Shown here: piece by piece, positions 1 to 8,546 of the stretch
Layout: every line of letters starts with the position of its first letter
How positions within the stretch are numbered: position 1 is the stretch's first letter
Assembly: GCA_937906635.1 (NCBI GenBank)
Contig: CALCYP010000061.1
Location: 1 to 17,273 of the forward strand
Source of the DNA: an uncultured bacterium
Lineage (GTDB): Bacteria > Patescibacteriota > Gracilibacteria > Absconditabacterales > Absconditicoccaceae
Reading direction: 5' to 3'
DNA length: 17,273 bases
Notes under the pieces: model-generated
The model's database searches: none
The model's input: the letters and a program-made list of their open reading frames with translations, nothing else
What the model was told of the DNA's origin: nothing
Translations under genes and position numbers: made by a program

Positions 1-40
1 ATGACATATGTCGTATAATTGAATTTGATTATTTGAAAAA

Positions 41-60
41 GGATAGGGCAAGCCCCATCC
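41..60. repeat. short GC-rich hairpin repeat
   Basis: GGATAGGGC, a two-base loop, then GCCCCATCC form an imperfect hairpin in otherwise AT-rich DNA. A small palindrome, GACATATGTC, sits just upstream at 3-12. The GC content and hairpin form resemble dispersed intergenic repeats. No gene is visible in 1-430. Confidence 0.5.
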
Positions 61-159
61 CTACAATATGGAAAATTTTGATTATTTTATATTTCGCAGA
101 TGCAAATTGTTGTATGTCGCCCTTTCATGGCTTGATCTATCCAGGTGAAAGAGGAATCC

Positions 160-395
160 TTGAGGAATTAGGTTCGAAATGACGGGTGTGTCATTTCGAG
201 GAGTGAAACGGACCGTCCCGACATAGTCGAGGATCCTCGCTTCGCGGGAAGAAATCCATAGAAATCCCCCAGCTTCGTTCTTGAGGAGACTTCGGGGTTT
301 CAGCGAAGCGGAAACCAAACCCCGGGGTCAGAAATGGGATCAGGGTTGAAATGGGGTGGATTTCTCACATTCGAAATGACAAGACATGAGAAATT
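160..395 (+). repeat. dispersed hairpin repeat, copy A
   Basis: This is one of three copies in the window of a repeat built around TCGAAATGAC-loop-GTCATTTCGA, here a perfect 10-bp inverted repeat at 174-183 and 190-199. The 19-mer at 164-182 recurs identically at 17109-17127, and ATAGAAATCCCCC at 258-270 recurs at 17171-17183. A further CGAAATGAC fragment follows near 375. A standard-code reading frame across this area is not protein-like. It is noncoding and possibly a MITE-like or REP-like element. Confidence 0.75.
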
Positions 396-422
396 CAAGA
401 GAATCAATTTTTTTCTATTCAC

Positions 423-453
423 TTGATTTTCAGATTCTTATTTGTAGTATTAT
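423..453 (+). promoter_or_regulatory. promoter of the 6S-like RNA
   Basis: A TTGATT box at 423-428 is followed after 16 bases by TAGTAT (445-450), overlapping an alternative TATTAT (448-453). Transcription would start at about 457-460, exactly where the 5' strand of the RNA closing stem begins. That placement is the main support. Confidence 0.5.
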
Positions 454-456
454 ATT

Positions 457-612
457 TGCTCGATAAATATCAATTGAATCAATTGGCAGATTTTTTGTTT
501 TTTGTTTTATATAACAGAAAAATAGCACTCTAGTGAGTGGAAATATCTGTTATGTAAAAACTTAAAAGTTTCTGCTGATTGATGTTTATCGAGCACCACT
601 TATTAGGGTGCT
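457..612 (+). ncRNA. rod-like structured RNA, candidate 6S RNA
   Basis: The transcript folds into one long rod. The closing helix pairs 457-467 with 585-595 (11 bp). After a 10-base bulge, 478-489 pairs with 572-583 (12 bp, two G-U). An internal bubble of U-rich and A-rich strands follows (about 490-503 and 562-571). The apical arm pairs ATAACAG (511-517) with CTGTTAT (547-553), extendable by A-U pairs, and is capped by CACTC-TAGT-GAGTG (526-539). A promoter lies just upstream and an intrinsic terminator just downstream. Length, closing stem, central bubble and apical hairpin match the 6S RNA architecture, which sequesters the housekeeping RNA polymerase by mimicking an open promoter. The assignment rests on shape only, so another conserved ncRNA remains possible. 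Confidence 0.5.
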
Positions 613-617
613 TTTTT
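592..617 (+). terminator. intrinsic terminator of the 6S-like RNA
   Basis: AGCACC (592-597) pairs with GGTGCT (607-612) across an 8-9 base loop and is followed by a T run. Its 5' arm overlaps the 3' strand of the closing stem of the preceding RNA, so the two structures compete. Confidence 0.7.
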
Positions 618-646
618 AATTTTTTGAAAAAATGAATTAGAAATAA

Positions 647-731
647 AGGCAGCCTGTAACTATATACATATATCTGTAAGCGGGATAACTGTATAATGGT
701 TTGGCGACTATAGGCAAGTTATAGGCTGTCC
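647..731 (+). ncRNA. unidentified structured element closed by a long stem
   Basis: GGCAGCCTGTAACT (647-660) is nearly complementary to AGTTATAGGCTGTCC (717-731), giving a stem of about 14 bp around a 55-base interior. A smaller TATACA/TGTATA helix can form inside, and TATAGGC occurs twice near the 3' strand, offering alternative pairings. I recognise no riboswitch or ncRNA family. It lies between the 6S-like RNA and the glycan operon and might be a separate small RNA, a leader element or a repeat. Confidence 0.35.
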
Positions 732-775
732 TTGTTTCTGGTTGGTATGAATGAGAAGCATCTAAAAGATATTTT

Positions 776-878
776 GCCCCTTTGTAAAGGGGCTCCCCGA
801 TTTATCGGGGTGGGGATTTAATAATTGTTTTACTCGAAAATCCTCCGTCCTATCGGACACCTACTTTAAAAAGGAGGA
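776..878. repeat. composite of GC-rich hairpins
   Basis: Three consecutive inverted repeats occur: GCCCCTTT-GT-AAAGGGGC at 776-793, CCCCGA-TTTA-TCGGGG at 795-810, and TCCTCC (841-846) with GGAGGA (873-878) enclosing GTCC-TATC-GGAC. The GGAGG here is part of the repeat, about 40 bases before the next start codon, and is not a ribosome-binding site. The style matches the GC-rich palindromes at the window end. Confidence 0.6.
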
Positions 879-919
879 AATATTAAGTGATGGGTGCTTT
901 ATCTCAAAATTAGTGATAT

Positions 920-2089
920 ATGAAAGTAGTACAATTTCTTCCATATTTTCCACCACATAAATGATGACTCGAAACTGTTGCAGAAGAGTTTTCTAAATAT
1001 TTTATTAGTGAAAAGTGTGGAGAAGTTTTGAATGTGACTTTTTGAGTTTGACAAGAAAAATGAATTAATGAATATGAAAAAGATTGATATAAAGTTTTAG
1101 TTATACCAGCTTTTGATATTATTCCTAATTATCCAGTCCCAAAATTTTGGAGAAAACAGTATCGAAATGTTATTAAAAAAGTTAGACAATGGAATCCCGA
1201 TGTGATTCAGACTCATACGAGATTTTTTCTTGCAACATTTTTGTGAGGATGGTATGCAAAAAGATGGAAGAAGAAACGAGTACATATAGAACATTGAAGC
1301 GATTATATTCAAGTAAGTAGCTGATTTACGAACAAAGTGGCATATCTTTATGATAGAATGATTTGAAAACGAGTATTTAAAAAAGCTAATGTCATTATTC
1401 CAATTTCTAATGCATGTAAAAGATTTATAGAAAGAGAGTTTTGAAGGGAAACAGATGTTCAGGTAATTTATAGATGATTGGATATTCCAAATAAATTACC
1501 AGAAGTAGAAGATTTACATAAAAATTTTGAGGATAAAATCATTGTTTGATTTGTATGAAGATTATATAAATGGAAGAATGTGGAAAGTTTAGTTAAAGCT
1601 TATTATGAGATAAATAAAGAATTACAGGATAAAATTCAGATTGTAGTAGTATGAGATTGAGAAGATGCAGAATATCTAAAATCATTAGATAAAGATAATA
1701 AAGTATATTTTACATGATGAAAATCATTTCTCGAGGCTTTAGCATATCAGAAACAATTTAATGTTCATATGCATACTTCCAATCCCTGAGGATGATTAGC
1801 AACTACATTATTACAAGCGATGTATTTTGGATGTTTAATAGTTGCAACCCCCAATGAATGAGCTACTGATGTATTAGTAGACTGAGAAAATGCAATAGTG
1901 TTAAAAGATTCAAGTTTAGAGGAGATTAAGAGATGATTAGAAGAATGAATTAAATTGGTTTGAAAGAAAGATGAATGGATAGAGAAAAATAAAGAAATTA
2001 TAAAAAATCAATTTAGATGGGAGAAAAATATTAAAGACTTCTTAAGTATTTATAATTTTTTACATTCTAACTCTATGAAATGAAAGTAA
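920..2089 (+). CDS. GT4-family glycosyltransferase
   Basis: With UGA as Gly this is a 389-residue protein with about 26 UGA codons. It has the GT-B fold landmarks of family 4: the N-terminal HKGGLETVAEEF nucleotide-loop region (residues 13-24), EHGSDY at about 124, VGRLYKWKN at about 212 starting the donor-binding domain, VVVGDGED, and SNPGGGLATTLLQAM at about 287, where the usual acidic EGFGL..LEA residues are replaced (Q for the second Glu). It probably transfers a sugar from a nucleotide donor to a growing surface glycan at the cytoplasmic membrane face. The start is the first ATG after an in-frame TAG at 911. It leads a four-gene operon and overlaps glf by 10 bases. Confidence 0.85.
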
Positions 2090-3192
2090 AAAATTTAGTA
2101 ATATGAGCATGATTGTCTTGAATAACATTAGCTCAACAACTCTCTGAAAGAGGAGAAGAAATTTTAATTATTGAACAAAGAAGTCATATATGATGAAACT
2201 GCTATGATTATTATGATGAAAATGGAATTTTAGTCCATAAATATTGACCTCATATTTTTCATACAGATTTGGAAAATATATGGGATTATGTTAATAGATT
2301 TTCTGCATTTACTAATTACCAACATAAAGTAGTAGGATTCATTGATGGGAATTTAGTACCAATACCTTTTAATTTAAATTCAATATATCTTTCATTCCCC
2401 GAAAAATTTGCGAATGAATTAGAAAAAACCCTATTAAAATATTTTCAATATAATTCAAAAGTAACAATTTGAGAATTGAGAGAGAAATCTAAATCAGAAA
2501 ACGACAGAAATCTTTCATTTTTAGCTGATTATATTTTTGAAAAAGTATTTAAAAATTACACAATGAAACAATGGTGAAATTCTGCTGATGAGATTGATCC
2601 AAATGTTATGAATAGAGTGCCTGTTGTAATATCGAAGGATAATAGATATTTTCCACATCATAAATATCAATGAATGCCAATTAATTGATATACTAAAATA
2701 TTTGAGAAAATGTTAGACAATCCAAAAATAAAGATATTACTTAACACAAAGTTTGATGATATAAGAAATGAAATTGAATATGAGAAACTATATTTCACAT
2801 GATCTATAGATGAATATTTTGGTTATAAATATTGAAAATTATGATATAGAAAAACTTTATACGATATAGAAACATTGAATATTCAGTCGTATCAGGATAA
2901 TAGTGTGGTTAACTATCCAAATGATTATGAGTATACAAGGATAACTGAATTTAAGAAGTTTTATCCGAATTCTCCAACATTTGATTGTAAAAAGACAGTA
3001 ATTTGTAGAGAAATTCCATGAATTTGAGAAATCGATGCTTATCCAATATCATCTTCAGAAAATTTAGAATTATTGAAAAAATACCAAGCAGAAAATAACC
3101 ATTCAAATGTTAAATTCGTATGAAGATTATGAAATTATAGCTATTTTGACATGGATAAAACTATTAAAAATGTTTTAGATCTTTTCAAATAA
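2080..3192 (+). CDS. glf: UDP-galactopyranose mutase
   Basis: This 370-residue flavoenzyme interconverts UDP-galactopyranose and UDP-galactofuranose, supplying Galf for surface glycans. Visible signatures in order are the FAD-binding GAGLSGITLAQQL (9-21), GGNCYD (38-43), YGPHIFHTD (55-63), YTMKQWG, RYFPHHKYQGMPINGYT at about 189, YTRITEFKKF, and a C-terminal GRLGNYSYFDMD that completes the FAD site. The length is normal for the family. Its ATG is embedded in the end of the preceding gene (ATGA at 2080-2083), implying translational coupling. The DUF3431-like gene follows after 4 bases. Its presence is the clearest clue that the operon builds a galactofuranose-containing polymer. Confidence 0.95.
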
Positions 3193-3196
3193 CAAG

Positions 3197-3922
3197 ATGT
3201 CAAACAACTTACAAAAAGACTATGAAATCGTTGTTGCTCATTATGGTGAAGATTTGGAATGGTTAAAACCATATGCAAAAGATGCAATAGTTTATCACAA
3301 ATGAAAAGAGGATAAGCCAAGATTTGAGTGTAAAAAATGGATTAAAATAAACAATGTTTGAAGAGAAGGACATACATATCTATATCACATAGTAAATAAC
3401 TATGATAATTTGCCAGAGTATACATTCTTTTTTCAATGATGAATTGAAGATCATAAAAAATCATGAGACGTATATAATAATATAGAAAAATATTTTTCAG
3501 AAGCAAAAAAATATAAATTTTCTTGTGCATCATTGTTATATATGGTAAAAAGAAATCCACAAATAAAGCACGGAGGGAAATGGCTAGAAATGTTAGAAAA
3601 TGGCTCTATGCAAAAGGCAAAATATTCTTTTTCTGACTTTTACAAAAAGTTACTTTGAGAAGAACAAAAAATTTTAACACCAATTTTTTATGCTGCCAAT
3701 TTTTGAGTATCAAAAGATTTAATCCAAAATAGATGAAAATGATTTTGGCAGAATGCACTTTCTTTAATGCCAGAGCATCCTAATCCAGAAGAATGACATT
3801 ATTTTGAACGCTTATGGTTCCGTATATTTAATCCTAAATGAGGATACTCATTTCGTTATATTATAAAATTTATAAAGACCCTGTTTGTTGCGGGATACTA
3901 TAAAATATTAAAAAAACATTAA
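3197..3922 (+). CDS. DUF3431-like protein
   Basis: This is a 241-residue protein. Features typical of DUF3431 proteins are the opening EIVVAHYGEDLEWL (residues 10-23), YHKGK at about 36, NVGREGHTYLYHIVNNYDNLP, and the FFQGGIEDH stretch. DUF3431 proteins occur in polysaccharide loci and are thought to be glycosyltransferase-related, but I know of no established activity. The C-terminal part carries HPNPEEGHYFERLWFRIF and a hydrophobic tail that could sit against the membrane. It starts 4 bases after glf and ends 24 bases before the next gene, so it is certainly part of the same operon. The family call rests on remembered motifs, not a search. Confidence 0.7.
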
Positions 3923-3946
3923 AATTTTAATCCACAAACAAATAAT

Positions 3947-4930
3947 ATGACTTCACCACTAATAGAACAATACAAAAATCATCCCGTAGTAATTTGGTGA
4001 TATCCTGAGAATTGTCATGCATCACACAAATGGATACATTACAGATTTTATCATACTTTTAAAAAGTTATGATTTGATGTGCAGTGGCTAGAAAATAAGG
4101 TGGAGAATATCAAAAAAATCAAAAAAAACTCTATTATAATTTCAGAGAGATGGGAATATCCTACTTTGTTTGAGAATTATGATAAATCTTGGATAATATT
4201 TGCTCATTGATGTTCAGTTGAAGATTTCCAAAAATATGAAATGAATAAAAGAAATGTATATCTTTTTAATGTAAACAGATTTAATAGGATGAAATTTACT
4301 GAAAAGAAGATTTGACAATATATAACTGAACGGAATTACCCCGTTATGTCTACAGAAAAATACTTATTTGAAGAAAGACAGATTCAAGTTTTTTGGGGAT
4401 GTGAATTACTTCCAGATGAAATGAAACGAGAGCCATACCACTATAAAAACACAAAAGATGTTGTTTTTTGTGGCTCTTGGTGGAGTAACAACTTTATGCA
4501 ACTAGAAAAATTGAGATGGTACTGTATTACTCATTGATTAAAATATCATCAATATTGAAAGCATTTCATTTTACGCGAACCACTATTTCGTCATAAATAT
4601 TTATCATATGATGAGCTGGTTAAAAAAACAAAAGAGGCATACATTGCCCCAGCTGTTCAATGAGTCCAAGCCGATGATGGATATATACCTGATAGATTAT
4701 TTATTAATATGTCTTTATCTGTGTTATGAGTATCAAATAATCCACGAGTTTACCGCTTATTTGATGAAGATGAAATTATATGTGACAGAAACATTTGAAA
4801 AATGATGGAGAAAGCTGAAAGAGTAATTAAAGATAGAAAAGTGGATGAATATACTAAAAAGGCATTTAAAAAAGTTAGAGAAAAATATACGTATATTAAT
4901 ACAATTGAAAGTTTATTTTCGGCTTTATAA
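3947..4930 (+). CDS. putative CgeB/GT-B-like glycosyltransferase
   Basis: This is a 327-residue protein. A start of the type HPVVIWGYPENCHASHKWIHYRF, short Rossmann-like strands (SIIISERWEYP, WIIFAHGCSV), DVVFCGSWWSNNF mid-protein (like the VAFVGS stretch of CgeB-type proteins), and a C-terminal GYIPDRLFINMSLSVLGVSNNPRVY resemble the segment in GT-B enzymes where the protein is scanned for P-x-R...G.. ahead of the donor site. I infer a glycosyltransferase of unknown specificity. No catalytic residue can be named with confidence. It is the last gene of the operon and ends 15 bases from the convergent methyltransferase gene. Confidence 0.55.
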
Positions 4931-4945
4931 TTGTAAAAATCAGTT

Positions 4946-5602
4946 TTAGTCATATACTTTTGAAAATGTATTTTCTCAAGATTTTTGTCAAACCAAGTAA
5001 ATTTCTGTTAGATAGAATGGTATAGGATACCATCTAAAAAATCATTGCATTTTTTGAGAAAACATTCTTGTAAAAGAATATTTGCATTCAATGGTTTTAA
5101 ATCCAGTATTGTTCGCCAATGCAGGTAATGAAATATGAGAATGTCACCTTACATGAGTTTCATCATCAATAAATGAAAAATGATATCATGTGGGTGTAAA
5201 AATAATAATTCTTCAATCATCTTTTAAGATTCTATTAAATTCTTGAAATAATTTTATTTGCGTCGTTGTTGGAAAATGTTCTATAACATGCGAACAGTAA
5301 ATGACATCAAATTTTTTGTCTTCAAATGGTAATGTTCAAGTATTTAAATCGTGAGAAATAACATTCAATCACTTCTTCCTACATATCTTAATCATTTCTT
5401 GATTATATTCTAGTCCATAATAGTTTAGATTTGATATAATATGCATATCTTCACAAAACTTTCATGTAGCACAGCCAATATCAAGAATATTATCATGTTC
5501 TTTAATGAATGAATGAATTAACTTAGCTTTCCATTTTATCATTTTTATAACATTACAAAATAAAAATCTATTTTCATTGATATTCTTTAATAAAATAGCC
5601 AT
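4946..5602 (-). CDS. class I SAM-dependent methyltransferase
   Basis: This 218-residue protein has the Rossmann motif I NILDIGCATGKF (residues 38-49), the acidic strand-2 end YYGLEYNQEM, and the motif IV region FDVIYCSHVIEHF followed by RILKDDGRIIIFTP, all typical of Methyltransf_11/23 enzymes. The C-terminal half carries HVRGHSHISLPAL, usual in methyltransferases of polysaccharide loci. It probably methylates a sugar or sugar-bound intermediate. The ATG chosen overlaps the end of the upstream gene by 35 bases. Met21 (codon at 5542-5540) is an alternative start that would remove the overlap. Confidence 0.85.
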
Positions 5603-6557
5603 AATTAGTTAAATCTCCATCTTTATCATATTTATTAAATTCAAGCTTATGACTTAATTTAAAAAATCAGTTTTTCATCAGCTCATAATATTTTTCTTTC
5701 TCATATTTTTCATTAAAAATTTGTTGTAATGTAAATATTTCATTATTTCTTAAAGTAGTATTATCAATATCTTTCTTACAATCCTCAAAATGATTATAAG
5801 CTAATCAAATAGTATAATCTATTAAAAAATAATTTATTAAATCTGAATAATCCCTGTGATATTGTATAAAAAAATCATAAACAAATGAAAATAACCTATT
5901 TGATTTTCATCAAATGAAAAAGCCACACCATTTTTCAAATCATCAATGTTCCTGTACAAATTTAATAGGATAATTGGTATTTAAATTAATACTATCAAAT
6001 TCTTGTAAAACATCGTTGCAAATATACATTGTGGCATCAATCCATATCCCTCAGTATTCTTTTAATAAAGCCATTCTTATTATGTCTGATAGATGAGTTA
6101 TAGTGATTTTTTTCTCACTAACCTTTTTCAGTATAAAGTTGGGTAATTTAACATAATTTTTATAATTATATTTGTTTAATAATATAACTTCATATCAACA
6201 ATTATGTTTTTCAATGCTATTTATACATATTTTCACCAAATCTGGAGCATTCTCTTTTCATTGTCGTCGTAATACCCAAATTTTTCTTGTATTTGTTCAT
6301 GTTTCTATTTTCTTATTTTTATATTCATTTATAAAATCTCAATATTTGTTGTTCAAAAAGCTAAATATTAACTTATGTCTTTTCAGTTTTACCTTTTTAC
6401 TTAGCCCAAATGGTAATAAATTTGAGTTAGCAAACTCTCACCAAAAATTATAGTGGGCAATTTTTATTCCAAAATGTGGAACATCGTAAAAGAATTTTTT
6501 CATCATTCTTCATAATACTCTGAAATATTCTGAATATCATCATTTTGGTTTTATCAT
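5568..6557 (-). CDS. capsular polysaccharide synthesis glycosyltransferase (Caps_synth/GT32-like)
   Basis: This is a 329-residue protein. The core includes KIWVLRRQGKENAPDLVKIC, where the second Gly is UGA, and HLSDIIRMALLKEYGGIWID at about 155-174. The latter contains the D...R..LL..YGGI(W/Y)xD signature, whose final Asp (174) is the metal/nucleotide-sugar ligand of GT-A enzymes of the Gly_transf_sug/Caps_synth families. It likely adds a sugar to capsule or lipid-linked glycan. An in-frame TAA sits directly before the ATG, fixing the longest start; Met20 is an alternative. It ends Gly-Lys-stop and overlaps the methyltransferase gene. Confidence 0.8.
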
Positions 6558-6605
6558 TTATACATTTTTACGAATTAAAATTATTCCCATTTAGTTATTA
6601 TTTTT

Positions 6606-7067
6606 CTATTTTCTTCACACTTTTTTATTAACTCATCATAGGTAAACTCCTTTTACATACTGCAAAAGCTTTTTATTATCCAAAATAAATTGATCGCGAG
6701 GCTCTGGCAAGTCTTCGGCGAACACCAAATTCTCTTCTCAACATATGTGACTAAGTAATTCTTTTAGAGGTATAGCGAATCAAGATCACACATTCATAGT
6801 TCGTGTTACATCTTGTTTAATTAATTCAGTATCTGTTCATTGCAAGACATTTGCTAGTTGGAAATCAATTAGCTCATTTACATCTAATATTCTTTTTGAA
6901 AAATCTGGTTGAATTCAAAAATTTATTACCGTGCCAAAATTCTTGAAATAATTAGGATCCTTATCTTCAACGTAGTGAATTCTTTCTACATTCATTGGCA
7001 ACAATTTTTCATCTAATCATTCTGCCAAATATGATCAATCTCAAATTATCAACACATCTTTAGCCAT
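6606..7067 (-). CDS. shortened NAD-dependent epimerase/dehydratase-like protein
   Basis: This is a 153-residue frame. Its start, KDVLIIGDGSYLAEGL (3-18), is a Rossmann nucleotide loop. It continues with a TVINFGIQP strand, then jumps to NVGSGFAIPLKELLS and LPEPRDQFILDNKKL, which are typical of the C-terminal end of extended SDR sugar epimerases. Those enzymes have about 300 residues; the central region with the YxxxK catalytic pair is absent here without any frame break. I infer an in-frame internal deletion, leaving either a non-catalytic protein or a decaying gene. It lies 48 bases upstream of the Caps_synth gene, same strand. Confidence 0.65.
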
Positions 7068-7088
7068 AAAAATTAATCCAAAGAAAAA

Positions 7089-7238
7089 CTAAAAGCAGAC
7101 AAAATCTTTAGTTCAGATTCGGTCTGTATAATAATTTAACAACTTGGATTTCTTTATTCTAAACAAAAAATCCAACGAAAATAAATTCGCAGGATATCTA
7201 ATAAATGATTTGGCAACTTCACTATATAGAGAATGAAA
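7089..7238 (-). pseudogene. possible C-terminal remnant of an upstream operon gene
   Basis: An open frame of 49 codons ends in TAG 21 bases before the epimerase-like ATG and reads ...SEVAKSFIRYPANLFSLDF... and then FRIKKSKLLNYYTDRIGTK. It has no start codon; an in-frame TAA lies just upstream at 7241-7239. Composition and position suggest the tail of a lost membrane-associated or glycosyltransferase gene, but no family is recognisable and chance cannot be excluded. The rest of the 7068-7480 interval holds only AT-rich DNA, a TTGATTAATCAA palindrome at 7271-7282 and the transposon-end-like sequence at 7356. Confidence 0.3.
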
Positions 7239-7355
7239 TTAATTTCAAGACAATTTTTTACTTTTTGGGATTGATTAATCAAAATAGCTATAAATTTACC
7301 GAAAACTGTAGCTTTGTCACAAATTCTCTTATTTTCTGACTTCTAAAAATTTTTT

Positions 7356-7368
7356 CCGGACAGCACTG
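7356..7368 (+). repeat. 13-bp transposon-end-like sequence, left copy
   Basis: CCGGACAGCACTG occurs here and again in the same orientation at 10116-10128. Read on the minus strand, the sequence continues into an A-run (CAGTGCTGTCCGGAAAAAA), like the left end of the small inverted-repeat element at 10020. It looks like a solitary terminal repeat of that element. Confidence 0.55.
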
Positions 7369-7462
7369 AATTATAATTACTATAAATTCAATAAAATTTG
7401 ATTTTTTGTATACTATTTTATATATAAAATTGAAAATATGTAATAAATTTATACAAAAAATA

Positions 7463-7477
7463 ATTCTTTTAAAGAAT
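7463..7477. promoter_or_regulatory. palindrome next to the antitoxin promoter
   Basis: ATTCTTTTAAAGAAT is a perfect palindrome around a central base and ends three bases before the -35 box of the antitoxin gene. HTH antitoxins usually autoregulate through such sites. Role inferred from position only. Confidence 0.35.
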
Positions 7478-7480
7478 CTC

Positions 7481-7508
7481 TTGCATTATTAAAAAATTTT
7501 CATATACT
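7481..7508 (+). promoter_or_regulatory. promoter of the Panacea antitoxin gene
   Basis: TTGCAT (7481-7486), a 16-base spacer, then TATACT (7503-7508); predicted start near 7515, about 24 bases before the ATG. A second possible promoter, TTGATT-17-TATATA, lies at 7398-7426. Confidence 0.45.
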
Positions 7509-7538
7509 GTCAAAAATATTTATTAAAATAAAACAATC

Positions 7539-8291
7539 ATGACTTCACAAACAATAGCAAAAAAAGTATTGCAATTAAGACTAAAAAATCATCTATCTCA
7601 GTCAGAATTAGCGGATATTTTGTGAATTAGTAGGATTACATATCGCCAAATAGAACAGTGAGAAAGAGAATTAAAACAAACTGAATTATTAAAACTATCC
7701 AAAATATTTGAAATAGATATAGATGATCTACTAAAACCAGAATCAAAGAAAGTAAAAAAATGATTAAACAAAGATAACGATAAAAACTATAAGTTTAAAG
7801 AAACTTTGCTATATATTCTCAATAAATGTGCTCAGAAACCAAATGTAGGTAAAACAGTGATAAATAAGTTACTATATTTTGCTGATTTTAACTACTATGA
7901 AAACCATATTTCTACAATCACAAATGTAAACTACATAAAACTACCAATGGGACCAGTACCTGAGAATATGGAAGATATTTTAAACGAAATGGAAAGATAC
8001 TGAGATATAAAAATAGTAAATATTAACTATCATAACTACAAACAGATTAAACTAATACCAACTAGGAGACCAGATTTATCAGTATTCTCTCTTTCTGAAA
8101 TAGAAGAAATAAATGATATTATTCAAAAATATTCAGATTGGAATGCAGACAAATTAAGCGAATGGTCTCACTGAGATATGCCGTATAAAGCTACAGAAAA
8201 AATTTGAGATCGTATATTACCACAATTAGCCACATATCGTGATATGAATTATTCAGTAAAAAAATATGATAATGACGAATACGAAGATTAA
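7539..8291 (+). CDS. HTH-Panacea antitoxin
   Basis: This is a 250-residue protein with two parts. Residues 6-63 are a Xre/HTH_3 helix-turn-helix (LRLKNHLSQSELADILGISR, then YRQIEQGERELK). Residues from about 88 to 215 match the Panacea (SocA-like, DUF4065) domain: NKLLYFADFNYYENH (109-123), then NYIKLPMGPVP and a closing ELSE...SH.D.PY-type stretch (KLSEWSHGDMPYKAT). Panacea proteins act as antitoxins or chaperone-like adaptors for diverse toxins. A RelE-like toxin gene is expected downstream, and its wreck overlaps this stop codon. The antitoxin itself is intact, so it may persist as an orphan regulator. Start chosen by the HTH boundary and promoter spacing; no Shine-Dalgarno sequence. Confidence 0.85.
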
Positions 8292-8422
8292 ATACATAAA
8301 TTGCAGTGAATTTGATAAAGAATTAAAACAATTATCAAAAAATTTATGCTAAAGCCGATAAAGAAGTAGAAAATAGAGATAGAATCAAAAAATACCTATC
8401 AGGTAAAGATCACATTGAGTAA
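8272..8422 (+). pseudogene. decayed RelE/HigB-like toxin
   Basis: An ATG inside the antitoxin tail opens a frame reading MTNTKIKYINCSEFDKELKQ..., a typical RelE/HigB N-terminus, but it stops at 8350 after 26 codons. Shifting one base, the DNA continues as YAKADKEVENRDRIKKYLSG followed by KDHIE-stop at 8420. That is the usual C-terminal end of this toxin group ('EIYfKsdKenedreRIkkyl'). The middle of the protein, normally 50-60 residues with the catalytic part, is missing. I infer an internal deletion with frameshift, i.e. a dead toxin. The order antitoxin then toxin and the short overlap are intact. Confidence 0.7.
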
Positions 8423-8546
8423 GATTTTTAATTTTATTATGAAGCCTTTCCCTAGTCTGAGATACAGAATTGTCGTCAATTATTTAATCCCAAAATTTAT
8501 GGATTGTAGAAAAAGGTAGCTGAAAAAGTGATAAAATGTTGTTCTC

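Noticed and set aside
82..318. 78-residue minus-strand frame near the start
   Set aside because: It is read out of the dispersed hairpin repeat, which recurs elsewhere without an open frame.
873..877. GGAGG as ribosome-binding site for the GT4 gene
   Set aside because: It is over 40 bases from the ATG and is one arm of a hairpin repeat.
920..7067. Glycan genes as pseudogenes full of stops
   Set aside because: The only 'stops' are TGA, they fall on conserved glycines, and the same pattern occurs in essential genes such as ssb and dnaG.
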